Shown one piece after another: positions 1-11,033 of a stretch of DNA of 64,000 nt. Position 1 is the first letter of the stretch; every line of letters starts with the position of its first letter. The DNA is from Mixia osmundae IAM 14324 (lineage: Eukaryota > Basidiomycota > Mixiomycetes > Mixiales > Mixiaceae): positions 248,001 through 312,000 of the forward strand of contig NW_014575557.1 in assembly GCF_000708205.1 (NCBI RefSeq), read 5' to 3'. Under the pieces are notes generated by a model, which searched no databases, was not told where the DNA came from, and saw only the letters and a program-made list of their open reading frames with translations. Made by a program: the position numbers and the translations under genes.

Positions 1-343
1 TCTCTTGGGCAAGTCTCTTTTGGACGTCTCGCACCATCAGACCCAGAGCAAAAGGCCTGCCATCGATCGTCTTGCTCTCGATAAACCACGTACTGTCAGT
101 AGCCCCACCAGAAGCCGGTTTCGATTCGAGCAACATGGCTTTGCCGCGTCCCTCATCGACGTCGCCCATCCACAGTGCCCCGTCGTCTGGCGAGGTTGCG
201 CCGGGATTGGGGTACCAGCCTACTTGCCATGTCATCACATGTTTGGTCAAAACTTCCAACGAGAGCGTAGCAGCGTTCTTATGCTCGATAGCGGCGCCGA
301 GCACAGATGCCCAGAGCGGTAGTACAGCAATAATGCTGCGCAT
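1..343 (-). CDS. Secreted protein, N-terminal part (gene runs off the left edge)
   Basis: The frame is open from an ATG at 343 to the window edge, giving 114 residues. The start MRSIIAVLPLWASVLGAAIE is a textbook signal peptide: short basic start, hydrophobic core, and small residues at the probable cleavage point near residue 17. The mature part holds a Trp-rich stretch (MTWQVGWYPNP, then ALWMGD) and no cysteine in the visible part. I do not recognise the family. The next gene to the right is on the same strand. Start and secretion are well supported; function is unknown. Confidence 0.6.
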   Translation of the reverse strand, partial: MRSIIAVLPLWASVLGAAIEHKNAATLSLEVLTKHVMTWQVGWYPNPGATSPDDGALWMGDVDEGRGKAMLLESKPASGGATDSTWFIESKTIDGRPFALGLMVRDVQKRLAQE

Positions 344-443
344 ATTTACCAAACAGGCGAGCGAGACAATCTATCGCTGCTGTATGCGTCGACAAGTGAG
401 TTGCTATGCAGCAACAAGGTCCCTTCGCGCTTCGAGCGGAGCG

Positions 444-1452
444 TTACAGACTCGCAAGCATAGCAGCCAGTTCTGGCGGTACGCTGTAGTTCTCCAATTC
501 GGCCAGATCGCTCGCGGTCAGCTGGGGCACAAACGATGTTGACGACTGCCCCGGAGCGTTTGCGTCTGCTGTCAGCGTTGGCAGGTGCGCTTTTGAGTTG
601 AGGGGTGGTGCAGGAGCAGTGAGCGTATTGTCAAGCGGTATGGAAGGTAGCATAGCGAGAAGCGCGTCATAATCTGCCGCGGCTGCCGCTGCAGCTGCAG
701 CTGCGGTACCGGCTTGTGCGCCGTTGGGATTCGGCAGAGCAAAGTCATTGCTGGCATCGCCAAAGACTGCAGACCCGCCGAGAGGCAGGATAGGTTGACC
801 TTTCTCGCCTAGCGTCATATTCGGTGTACCTTGCCGCACGTCCGACTTGAGCGTGTGGCCGAAAGTAGATAGCAATTCTTGCTGATGCTGCGCCTGACGC
901 TCTTGTTGCGTCAGTCTCGTCGTTGATCTGCCTTGCGTAGGCTTAGCGATCTGGACCACATCATCATCGTCATCGTCTTTGATCTCGATGACTTGTCGCT
1001 CCGGTTGCGCTGCCTCGACAGCACTCGTCGCAGGGGTCACTTGTGGATCTAACCGGGCTTCGACCGCATGAAGCGACGAGGTTCCTCGTTCTGTATCTCT
1101 TTGGATGACGGCTTTGGCTACGAGAGCTTCATGTTCGATGCAATCGCAAATGGCTTGATACCGCTCACAAGCTTGTTCGAGCGCTTCGTTGAGTTGTAAC
1201 GGTACGCGAGAGACGTAGCCCTGAGCTTGCAATGCTCTCACGTCCCTGATGAATGATAAAATCTTGCCCATAGCGAGTAGTGCACTCTGTAGATGTGCTA
1301 TCAGCGCAACATGTAGCTACAGTGAGGACGTAGCATGCCTTGAGAGCGTCGGACAGAGCAAGCGTACGCTGCTGCGTGAATGTGTCGGGAGGACCCGGAG
1401 CTGGCTTGTAGACCAGCTTGCCTTCGTGGCGTTCGAAGGCTCGTAGATCCAT
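444..1452 (-). CDS. Unrecognised protein with helical N-terminus and acidic, low-complexity tail
   Basis: Two exons, 1452..1339 and 1286..444, give 318 residues. They join in frame only if the 52-nt intron has a GC donor (AAG|GCATGC) and ends CTACAG, with CTGAT as branch point; the join makes one continuous predicted helix (LALSDALK-SALLAMGKIL). After about residue 110 the protein is low complexity: a run of six Asp flanked by VIEI and VVQI, which looks like a SUMO-interacting motif, and a nine-residue Ala run. The build (short helical head, disordered acidic tail) is seen in nuclear accessory proteins such as Mediator tail or TFIID subunits, but I see no specific match. An alternative start at 1271 inside exon 2 would give 275 residues without any intron. 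Confidence 0.5.
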
Positions 1453-3431
1453 GTCGCTGTCGGCTCACGAGCGTGATCGACAGGGGTCGAATGCCGGCGC
1501 CAAACTAGTCGATTAGTCGACGTATCGACGCGAATTCGCAAATGCGACCGAACTGGCTTGGAAATGAAGTAGCTGCCTATCGCGCGATCAAGTCATGATT
1601 CCACTCTCCATGTCACGATCGTCACACTCGAATCCTGAGCCTGACCCTCACTCGGAAACTGAGTGTTCAGCAATCCGAGTCTCGTCCTTCCGCCTATCTC
1701 ATCTCCCTAAAGTAACAGAGACTTTGCCAGATCTGCAAGCCAACCTTTGCTATCTGCTTTCTTCCTGCCGGATGAGCGACACTGTGAACGCAGAAGCTAT
1801 AGCTTTACCACCCACGTCTATGAATGGCTGACTGGAACTTTTACCCTCCTTGCCAAAAGTTAGCACTCTTGATTTTATACACTAACATTTAGGTCTATCC
1901 ACTCTCGCGACACGTCAGGCCAAAGGATTCGGTCTTGCCGACGCCATCCAACGCATTCACATCAGAAATCACGAGGCCAATTGAGTGCCACAGGTGATTC
2001 GCGTCCCCAGTGGCTGGACTCATGTTGAGATTTTGTCCATCCACGTACATCACTCAACACCGTCCAAGAGGCCCGATCCCGCCCTCAGCAGCCTTCAAGC
2101 AAAGGCAATGAGCAGTACCATCCGTCATTACCATCTGACGAGGTTCTACATCGACATCGGCCTAGAAATAGTGTCTCTTCTCAGCACTGGCGCATGGAGC
2201 AGCTCGTTGCGAGGGCTGGTCCTCATGGCAACAGTCGACACGTACAGCCCCAGAGCACTATTGGCATCACACGTTGATACGCTCGAGAGACTGTCTTGTC
2301 GAGTCTATGGCAGAGTTGCTGACGTTCTTCGTCCTCTGCCGCTCGAGCTTCGCAAACTGAAATATCTCAACATCACGAGGGCTTCCTCGAATTCACCGAG
2401 GACCAGAAGATGTCCGTGCCAAATGTGCACGATGTCCACCTCGTGACGATGATTGATGTGTTAGAAATTATGCGGTCTCTCGAAACGCAGCCAGATAGTA
2501 TGCCGTATCTGTCAGTCGTCGCTTTCGATACGGATCAACTACTACGATGTACGGATCAATTACTACGGTGTCATCTTGGTCGGCATGGAACTGCATCCGC
2601 CCACGATGCAATGTGCATACTTATCTAGTATTGCTTTGAAAATGGCACTCCGCCGAAAAGGAATTGGGAGCTTGTTCGGCGTACTGGTGGCATCGACGAG
2701 CCTCGCACTCGGCTCGATCGACGCAATTCCTACGGACTGAGAAGAGAGGCAAGACAGGTCAAACGCTAGCTCATCGAATTGTGCTCTGGCAATGCACTGT
2801 TCCCTTTGGCATACGACGGCGCTTGCAAGTCTATCAGCGCTTCGAATGACATTTACCTGTTCACGACACGGTCCTATCAGGTATGCCGGACTACATGCCT
2901 TTGCAAATGTGTACAGGCACTCGTTGACTCACCCGATGACGAGCTATTTTGTATTGCATGCCCTGGTCGTTCAATCGCGTTTGAGCAGCAACAAGGTTGG
3001 CGCGCGCGTGTTCGTCGCGAGCATTCGACCAATCAAATTGGATGTCTCAGAAAGTTGCCGAGGGCGTTGCCGCGAAGGAGTACTCCACAAATCAGGCACC
3101 GACCGAGGGACTCGCAAAGAGGTGTGTGCAAAGCTCTTCATCTCCCGCGCAAGGCTTGCGTACTCGTGGTCATTCGTCTGCGACCATCGACGAGGACTCC
3201 ACAAGGGACGGCAAAAGCGTTACCCCGCGGTGCAGCCACCGTTTCCTCGAACTCTCGTTGTCGTGCTTGCATTGCGCACCGCGAAGATCGAGGAGCAGCA
3301 GCTCGTTCCTTGCCATCATTTTCGATCCCAATCTCAATCGTTGACGACCGATCTTCGGGGACGAGGCTGACACGCTCCGGTTTGGCAGGAAAAGCGATCG
3401 TATCTCTACTGCACAACTCGATCGAGAAGCA
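1453..3431. other. Poorly coding stretch upstream of the fumarate reductase gene
   Basis: About 2 kb. Many overlapping short frames on both strands in 2.7-3.4 kb look like chance. The only part with a protein-like composition is 1595-2628, listed separately. A 20-bp direct repeat (tacggatcaaYtactacgRtg) sits at about 2529-2571. The last few hundred bases should contain the fumarate reductase promoter; no clear TATA box was seen. Confidence 0.4.
1595..2628 (+). pseudogene. Possible decayed or intron-split LRR/F-box-like gene
   Basis: Three plus-strand frames (about 1595-1828, 1985-2446, 2410-2628) share a leucine-rich composition like the C-terminal part of fungal F-box proteins, with segments such as LERLSCRVYGRVADVLRPLP and LRKLKYLNI followed in another frame by MPYLSVVAFD. 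A plausible intron end (CTAAC then TTTAG, near 1893) separates the first two pieces, but the second has no ATG at its start and the second and third overlap in different frames near 2410 without an obvious intron. Either a fast-evolving gene whose introns I cannot place or a decayed copy. No F-box itself was recognised. Confidence 0.3.
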
Positions 3432-5709
3432 ATGGCAAAAGCAATCGTCGTCGGTCAGTCAAACCTCCTTCCCCTGCTTTCTCGTCCTCTTGCGGCAGCG
3501 ATGAAGGCCAGCATCGACATGGCTCGAGCGCATTACCCCGCGCCCGATTGCTCAGCTGTACAGTATGCTAACGCGCTCGACGAGCAGGCGGTGGTCTCTC
3601 TGGTCTTTCGGCCGCACACACGCTCTACGAGCGAGGCGCAAATGTCCTCTTGCTCGACAAGGTGAGCCGTGCACGTTCTGTTCCGGCGTGCACAGGACTT
3701 ACGTAGAGATGTGCAGAATGGCTTCATGGGCGGTAACTCGACCAAGGCGACATCGGGCATCAACGGTGCAGGCACCAACACCCAGTCAGAGGCTGGCATC
3801 CCTGATTCTGCAAAGACCTTCTTCGAAGACACCAAAAAGTCTGCACGAGAGCTCGCTCGTGACGACCTCATCAAGGTCCTCACCGGTCGATCTGGCGATG
3901 CTGTCAACTGGCTCCAGGTATGTCTCTCCGCCTTTACGAACGATGTAGGCTGAATATCTTTCTGTAGGACCGATTCGCGCTCGACTTGAGCAAGGTTGCA
4001 CGTCTGGGTGGTCACTCTCAGCCGAGAACACATCGCGGCGGTGCTCAGTTCCCAGGCATGACGATCACCTATGCTCAGATGGAGAAGCTTGAGGACCTCG
4101 CGGAGAATGACCCCGAGCGTGTTCAGATCCTCAAAAAGGCAAAGGTCACCAAGCTCTTGCAGGACTCCGAGGGCGCTGTTACTGGTGTCGAGTACGAGCA
4201 CGATGGCAAGACATACAAGGAAAACGGTGCCGTCATCCTTGCAACCGGTGGCTATGCTGCCGATTTCAGCGCGGATGGTCTGCTCAAGCAGTACCGCCCT
4301 GAGCTGCTCCCACTTTCGACCACCAACGGCGATCACTGCACGGGTGATGGCCACAAGATGATCCGCTCGATCGGCGGTGCCCTCATCGACATGGAGAAGG
4401 TGCAGGTTCACCCAACTGGTGAGTATCACGTTACGACGCAATGGACATCGCTAATCTCAGTATGTAGGCCTGGTTGACCCCAAGTCGCCAGACGACAAGG
4501 TGAAGTTCTTGGCTGCCGAAGCTCTTCGAGGTGTTGGTGGCATCTTGCTCGACAACGAAGGTGAACGCCTCGCTGACGAGCTCGGTCACCGTGATTACGT
4601 TACTGGCATGATGAACAAGCGCAACAAGTTCCCGGTCCGCCTGATTCTCAACGGCGCGGCTTCTGACGAGATTCTCTGGCATTGCAAGCACTACACCGGC
4701 CGTGGCCTCATGAAGAAGTTCGACAGCGGAGCCGACCTCGCAAAGGAGATGGGTATTCCAGAATCGAAGCTCAAGGGCGCTTTCGACGATTATACGTCTA
4801 TCGCAAAGGGCGAGAAGAAATGCCCCTTCGGCAAGAAGTTCTTCAACGGCAAGGCTTCCGAGTTCACGATGAACGACCACTTCTATGTCGCTCATATGCA
4901 GCCCGTCCTGCATTACACCATGGGCGGTGCTCAGATTGATGACCAATCTCATGTCATCGACTCGAACGGCAAGCCCATTCCCGGTCTTTTCGCATCTGGC
5001 GAGATCGCAGGCGGTGTGCACGGTGCCAACAGACTCGGCGGTTCCTCATTGCTCGGATGTGTCGTCTTCGGCCGTGTTGCCGGCGACAGTGCAGCCCAAT
5101 ACCTCATGAAGGGTATCTCGAGCGGTAAGATCGCAGCCGGCCGTCTCGGCCAGGTTGCGAACCACCTCGAGACAAAGATTGTCTTTGACGGTCAGAAGCT
5201 CACGCTCGAATACAACGTCGCTGGCGGCTCGCAGTCTTCCTCTGCTGGTAATGCTGCGCAGTCGAGCCCACCCTCCCAAGCTAGCAACTCTGCTGGTCCC
5301 GATCTTGGCCCGAAGGGCAAGGAGGACAAGCCTCAGCAGCCAAAGTTGAAGCCTTTCACGATGGATGAGGTCGCGAAGCATCAAGAAAAGGGCGACATCT
5401 GGGTCGTCGTGTCCGGCCAAGTGCTAGACGTCACCAACTTCCTCGAAGATCACCCAGGTGGTCCCAAGGCTGTAAGCTCCTCTCGCTGGTCGCACCTGGC
5501 AACCTGCTGATTCATACCCGCAGATCCTGCTTTATGGCGGACGTGATGCCACCGAAGAATTCCTCAGTATGTCACCTTCTCAATCTTGCAGCCGACAGGG
5601 CTGACCGAGCATAACAGTGTTGCACGACCCATCGGTCATTCCAAAGTACGCTGCCAGCTGCGTCATTGGCTATATCGAAGGATCTGCCGCAGCACCCGCT
5701 TCGACCTAG
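3432..5709 (+). CDS. OSM1: Soluble fumarate reductase with C-terminal cytochrome b5 domain
   Basis: Seven exons (3432..3453, 3588..3661, 3717..3917, 3968..4418, 4468..5471, 5524..5566, 5618..5709) encode 628 residues. The protein reduces fumarate to succinate with FAD, as in the yeast Frd1/Osm1 family. The FAD-binding start reads AIVVGGGLSGLSAAHTL with the acidic ribose-binding end LLLDK, then NGFMGGNSTKATSGINGAGT, all hallmarks of the family. LFASGEIAGGVHGANRLGGS is the second FAD contact. From about residue 540 the chain becomes a cytochrome b5 domain with the haem motif HPGG; budding-yeast Osm1 lacks this fusion. There is no mitochondrial or secretory leader, so a cytosolic enzyme is inferred. 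The first intron (134 nt) is long for this region. MED31 follows on the same strand. Confidence 0.9.
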
Positions 5710-5884
5710 ACATCGCAGCCTGATTCATGTTCACGATCGCTTGGGGCTATATTGAGGGCCTGTCCATTCTACTTCATTGCACACATTTTGGCATCTTTTC
5801 CCTTGCCGCCGCCGTCTTCTCGATTCTGCGGCTGTGCGACGCGTAGCACTAGCATGCTAGTACGAGCACGCTAGGTCGCGCGCT

Positions 5885-6376
5885 ATGGATGAGGGCAAAG
5901 CAGATGAGAGCAGCAGTAAAGCCAGGCTGGAGCTAGAGCTCGAATTTGTGCAGGCGCTAGCCAATCCTCTGTATCTACAACGTGGGTACTCGCATGCAAG
6001 CCGAGCCGTCACAGAGAAAGCTAAAGAGGGATGCGCAGACATTGCGTCTCAGGCATATTTTGCTGACCCGGCGTTCGTCAAGTCTGTATTGCAGCGTTGC
6101 AGGGCGGACGTGGGCTCATGCAGGCGTGATAGTTACTTGGCCTACTTGAAAGAGCACTACTGCAGGCCAGAGCGTGCCAGATTCGTGCAATATCCACAAG
6201 CGCTCCAGCTGCTCGAGCTGCTACAGGTAAGTCTGACTATTGAGCTAAGATGCGTATGCTCATGATGATGGACATTGCAGAAGAAGGAGTTCAGGGAGAG
6301 AATAGCTACAGAGACGATCTCGCGAGACGTAGCGATGCAGCAACTCGCTCATTGGACTAGCTCTTCAGAGCTGTAG
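5885..6376 (+). CDS. MED31: Mediator complex subunit 31 (Soh1)
   Basis: Two exons (5885..6226, 6281..6376) encode 145 residues. The core carries the strongly conserved MED31 pattern: FVQALANPLYLQ, then YFADPAFVKSVL, then ARFVQYPQALQLLELLQ, and after the intron the FRERI helix. MED31 sits in the middle module of Mediator and links activators to RNA polymerase II. The polymerase's largest subunit is at the other end of this window. The protein is a little longer than yeast Soh1 because of an N-terminal Ser/Glu-rich stretch. It converges on the malate dehydrogenase gene with 67 bp between stops. Confidence 0.9.
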
Positions 6377-6443
6377 CAGAACAGACGGTCAAGCCATGTT
6401 GTGTGTTGTAGCACTTTGCATTTGTGTTCGATGATGGATTCCT

Positions 6444-7542
6444 TCAGAGCTTAGCTTCTACGAAAGAGACACCCTTGACGATATTGCCCTTGAGTTCCTC
6501 GACGGCCTTCTTCATGAGCGTCTGTTCGTACTCAGACAGCTCGCCGATGGGCAAGATCTTCTTGACGCCTTCCGGACCGAGCTCGACAGGCACGGAGAAG
6601 TAGTCAAGCTCGACGTTGTCGGTGTGCTTGAGGAGCTCCTTGGATCCGCTCGCATCTGCCTTGAGGAGGATGTAGGAGTCCTCGACGACGCCAGATTTGC
6701 CATTGAAGGCTGCATCGATCAGTCGTTCGACGAATCGGAAGCCAGCTGCTGCCATGGAGAGCGTTGCTGAGCCTGCGCCTGCCTTTGCCTGCACAACCTC
6801 GTCACCGCCAAATTGGATGCGTTTGGTGAGGGCTTCGATCTGCTCTTGCGAGACGCCCTTGAGCGGTGGCTTCGATTGAGACAGCAGGGGCAGGATGGTG
6901 ACGCCAGAGTGACCGCCAATGACGGGCACGTTGAACGTAGACGAGGCATTGGATTGACCGATTATCTCGGCCGAGAAGGTCTGAGCTCGCAGGATGTCGA
7001 GTGTGGTGACGCCAAAGAGTCTCTTTGGGTCGAATACGCCTGCCTTTTTGAGGACTTCTGCTACGATGGGCACGGTCGAGTTGACAGGGTTGGAGATGAC
7101 GCAGATGAAGGCTTTGGGGCAAGTGGATGCAATCGATTGGGCGAGGTCCCTGACGATGCTGGCATTGATGTTGAAGAGATCGTCCCTCGACATGCCTGGC
7201 TTACGGGGAACGCCGGCAGGGATGACGACGATGTCTGCATCCGTCAAGGCCTTGACGAGTCCGTCATCCTCCTTGTCGTAGCCGGTGACGATCGAGGGCG
7301 TGGAGATGTGGGAGATATCTACCGCGACACCCTTGACGACGGGAGCGATATCGAAGAGCGCGAGGTCGGTAAGGTGCGGAGACTGCTTGAGCAAGAGTGC
7401 CAGTGGTTGACCAATACCTGCCTCCGTCGAGCTCAACGTGGACGAAGCAAGTGGTCAGGAACGATGGCATACCTCCTGCTGCGCCCAACAAGGCTGCTTT
7501 GATCTTCTTTGTCGGCTCCTTGCCTCCCATTGCTTGTGCCAT
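6444..7542 (-). CDS. Malate dehydrogenase, probably peroxisomal
   Basis: Two exons (7542..7473, 7417..6444) encode 347 residues. The enzyme interconverts malate and oxaloacetate with NAD. Visible family marks are the dinucleotide fold [18 protein letters not shown], the substrate loop [15 protein letters not shown] with its two arginines, [12 protein letters not shown], and the catalytic His region [14 protein letters not shown]. The exon junction falls inside the glycine motif, as in other fungal genes. No cleavable mitochondrial leader is seen, and the chain ends AKL, which fits the peroxisomal PTS1 consensus, so I infer the glyoxysomal/peroxisomal isoform (Mdh3 type); a cytosolic form is the alternative. 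It faces the Lon gene across a 402-bp shared promoter. Confidence 0.88.
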
Positions 7543-7944
7543 CTTTGCTGCTGAGTCGCTGAGCTGACTTTCAAGCTTTATACTCGAGACGAGACAGTCG
7601 GCCGGCAAGAGCCGCGTAAAGCTTAAAACTATTGACGTGCCGGCTATCGCTGACGTGTGTGCACCTCGCCGTCATCACGACGACGCCAAACTAGGTCAGT
7701 CGAGTGTGTCTTGACCATAGACCCGACTTGCAAGCTTGAGCAATCTGTCACGCTTGCACGCACAAGTCAGCAGCGTAACTATCGAGCACTGCTGAGAAGG
7801 GCATCGCGTCGATCGGCATTGTCAGCGCACTTGGAGCATCGCCCCTGCTCCGATAGCTCTTGACGATCTCTTATCGAAAGCTGACCAGAGGCCTTCGTAC
7901 AGCTCAACTGAGCTACTCATCGGTGGATCAATAGCATCGCCATC
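7543..7944. promoter_or_regulatory. Divergent promoter between malate dehydrogenase and Lon
   Basis: The 402 bp separate the two start codons and hold no coding frame of note. Both flanking proteins lack mitochondrial leaders and end in PTS1-like tripeptides, so shared control is plausible. I could not identify a specific factor-binding site by eye. Confidence 0.45.
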
Positions 7945-10900
7945 ATGGCCAGTCGCTCAAAGGTTACCATCGCCTTGCCATCTCGGCTCGGCGTACTCGT
8001 CCTGCCTCCCGGGCAGATCCTCTTCCCCTCGCTCTTGCTCTCGATCCAACTCAACCGGAAAGACTCGATCAACCTCGTCCAGAGCGTGCTCAAATCGGTA
8101 GAAGAGTCAAAGAAAGCTGGCAATCTGTCGCCCGATGGAGCGGGCATGGCTCTCGTTGGCGTTGCTCCCCTCAACGCTGCTGCTGCCGATAGAGCTAGAT
8201 CGCTTGCGAGCACGACAAAGGACGACGAGAAGCGAAAGGCTTCGGAGCTGCAGGTCATTCGTTTGCCTGCCGACGATCGCACGGGCAATGGCCAATCGAC
8301 CAAGCGACCTACTGTCCAAGATATCTTTGACTGTGAGCTCGGATGGTAAAGCGATTGTGTCACGCTGATAGACTTACAGGGGGCTGTCTGGCTCGTATCG
8401 TTCGACTTGAGCGCACATCTATCGGCTACATCGTCGTTGTTGAGGGACTTGCCCGGATCAGGTTAGACAGGTTTACGCAGGTCGGATCACCCTACTTTGA
8501 AGCCTTTGTATCTTCTTTCATCGAAGAGCCCCTCGACAGCTCACAAGACTCCATCAAGCTGCTTGATGAGCTCAAGGAACTCGCTGAATCGCTCTTGTCG
8601 ACCTTTACCTCGCTCAGATTAGCCTTGCCACCGGGCATCGCCAAGCGCATCAAGTCTATGGTGTCCTCAGTCGATGTAGACACTGCAGGTCTTCTGGCTG
8701 ATGTGCTCATCTCCACCTTATCGCCTTTGCAGTCAGACAAGCTCGACATTCTCTCGCTTGTGCCGACCAGAGATAGACTGGTCAAGGCGACAACGCTGCT
8801 GTCTCGCGTCAACGAGGAGACCAAAGCCACCAAGTCGATCGGCGAAAGAGTGGAAGGCAATCTCTCGCGCAGACAGCGAGAGTTTTTCCTGCGATCACAG
8901 ATGGAAGCTATCGCGCAAGAACTCAAAGATCTCGACCGGGCTGAACGCAATACTACCCCTCGCGCGCCCACGACACCCACTGGTAACAGGGGCGGCTTCA
9001 TCGTCGACGGTGGAGAGGGGGAGGAAGACGAAGAGATGAAGGAGCTCGAGAACAGATTGGAGAAGGCTGGTCTGCCTACAGACGCTCATAAACTCGCCCA
9101 GCGCGAGTTCAAACGGCTGAAGAAGATCCCTCAGCAATCAGTCGAACATGGTGTCATTCGTAATTACCTCGATTGGCTCGCCGACATGCCCTGGTCCACT
9201 TCGACCCCATTGACGCTTGACAGGGACTTCTTGCAGACGGCTCGTAAGCAGCTCGATGAGGATCACTTTGGTCTTGACAAAGTCAAACGACGTCTCATAG
9301 AGTATCTAGCCGTTCTGCGACTGCGACAAGAAGTCTCAGAAGCGAATGACCAAGCCAGCTCGAAGAAGCAGCAGGATCTGCTCCTGAAAGATGCCGGCGA
9401 CAAGCGTGTTCTTGCCGACGTTCTCACTGGTCAGGACAGCATGGCTCTATCCACGACAGAAATGACCGAGCAAAACGAAGACACGCCAATGGAGGTCGAG
9501 TCCGTCAAGCCCAAGGCAGTCGTCCGAGCCCCGATTTTGCTGCTCGTCGGTCCACCGGGCGTAGGCAAGACGTCCATTGCTAGATCGCTCGCGACTGCCA
9601 TGGGCAGACAGTTCCACCGTGTCTCGCTAGGCGGATGCTCGCACGAAAGTGACATCCGGGGTCATCGCAGAACATACGTTGCTGCCATGCCAGGCCTGAT
9701 CTGCACAGCACTTCGCAAGCTCGGTGTCAACAATCCCATTATGCTACTCGATGAGATCGATAAGCTAGGCGCGGGAGGATTCAACGGTAATCCCGAAGCA
9801 GCTCTGCTCGAAGTACTCGATCCCGAGCAGAACTCTGCTTTCCAAGACCACTATATCGGCACGCCTTTCGATCTGAGCAAGGTCCTCTTTGTTGCCACTG
9901 CTAACTCACTCGAGACTATCTCTGCGCCGCTCAGAGACCGTATGGAGATCATCGAAATTCCGGGCTATGTCTATGACGAGAAGATCGCCATTGCGAAGAA
10001 GTATCTCTTGCCCGAGCAGATGGAGCACAACGCACTCGCGACCGGACAGATCCAGATCTCAGACGACGTGCTCGCCACCGTCATCACGTCTTACACCCGC
10101 GAAGCTGGCGTCAGGACGCTCGAGCGAGAGATCGGGGCTATTTGCAGAGCCAAAGCCGTCCAGTATGCAGAGATAAGAGATTCGGCTGATCCTTCGGCTT
10201 ACGATGCCAACGTTCTCGAAGCCGATCTCGAGACCATCCTTGGCCTGCCAAAGTTCGATCCAGAAATTACAGACTTTGATGCGCGACCTGGCGTTGCTAC
10301 TGGCTTGGCCTATCAAGGTTCAGGCAACGGTGGTATCCTTGTAAGTCTCTTCAGGCGCGTGAACACGCACTTTTCTGACCAGCCGTGCAGCATATCGAGA
10401 GCACGGCTATGCCTGGGAAAGGTGGCAGTATAAAGCTCACAGGATCTCTGGGCGATGTCATCAGCGAATCTGCTCAGCTCGCTCTTTCGTGGATCAAGAC
10501 CCATGCTTGGGAACTCGGTCTGGTATCTGAGCGTGGCGACGAAGTGCTGGACAAGACGAACATCCATTTGCATCTGCCGAGCGGATCGATCAAGAAGGAC
10601 GGCCCATCTGCGGGTATCGGGATGGTCGTCTCCCTCGTCAGCTTGCTCAAAGACGTTGCTGTCGATCCCAAGCTCGCCATGACGGGCGAGATCACGCTCC
10701 GCGGTCTCGTGACGCCTGTGGGCGGTATTCGAGAGAAGGTGCTAGGCGCTCATCGAGCGGGTATCACGAAGATCTTGTTACCCACTCGCAATCGTAAGGA
10801 CGTCGAGGCGGATGTGCCTCAGCGCGTCAAGGACGATATCGAGTTTGTGTACATCGCTACGATCCAGGAGGGTCTCATGGCCGCCTTTGAAGGCGAGCTA

Positions 10901-10957
10901 TGGACACACGATGGACATGCAAAGCGCAACCGCTTCATCGAAGGCCCTCGCTTGTAG
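7945..10957 (+). CDS. ATP-dependent Lon protease, probably the peroxisomal type
   Basis: Three exons (7945..8332, 8380..10340, 10391..10957) encode 971 residues. Lon is a ring-shaped AAA+ serine protease for damaged proteins. It begins almost at once with the substrate-binding Lon domain (GVLVLPPGQILFP) with no mitochondrial presequence. The AAA+ module has Walker A GPPGVGKTS near residue 520 and Walker B IMLLDEIDKL. The protease domain has the catalytic Ser in KKDGPSAGIGM near residue 853 and the catalytic Lys in GAHRAGITKILLP near residue 900. The last residues are GPRL; PRL is a weak but known PTS1 variant, which with the missing leader suggests the peroxisomal LonP2 class. Mitochondrial Pim1 is the alternative and is usually longer. 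Confidence 0.92.
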
Positions 10958-11033
10958 ATCTGCACGCAGCTTTCCTTGCTGCTTTTTTCCTTTCTTATTG
11001 ATTGTACAACATGCATGCTCTGTTGCCTTCCCC

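Noticed and set aside
2779-3504. A 241-residue plus-strand frame upstream of the fumarate reductase
   Set aside because: It overlaps several equally long frames on both strands, has a composition rich in Arg and Ser without any domain, and runs into the first exon of the fumarate reductase in another frame. Treated as chance.
6813-7502. A 229-residue plus-strand frame over the malate dehydrogenase gene
   Set aside because: It is the antisense shadow of a firmly identified enzyme gene; its composition (many Asp, Gly, Arg) reflects the complement of the coding strand.
7473-7608. An N-terminal extension of malate dehydrogenase as a mitochondrial leader
   Set aside because: The in-phase upstream codons contain no ATG; the first ATG is at 7542 and the residues before it contain acids and no leader-like pattern.
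8492-9001. A minus-strand frame inside the Lon gene
   Set aside because: Antisense shadow of the Lon coding exon with Ser-rich composition and no domain.
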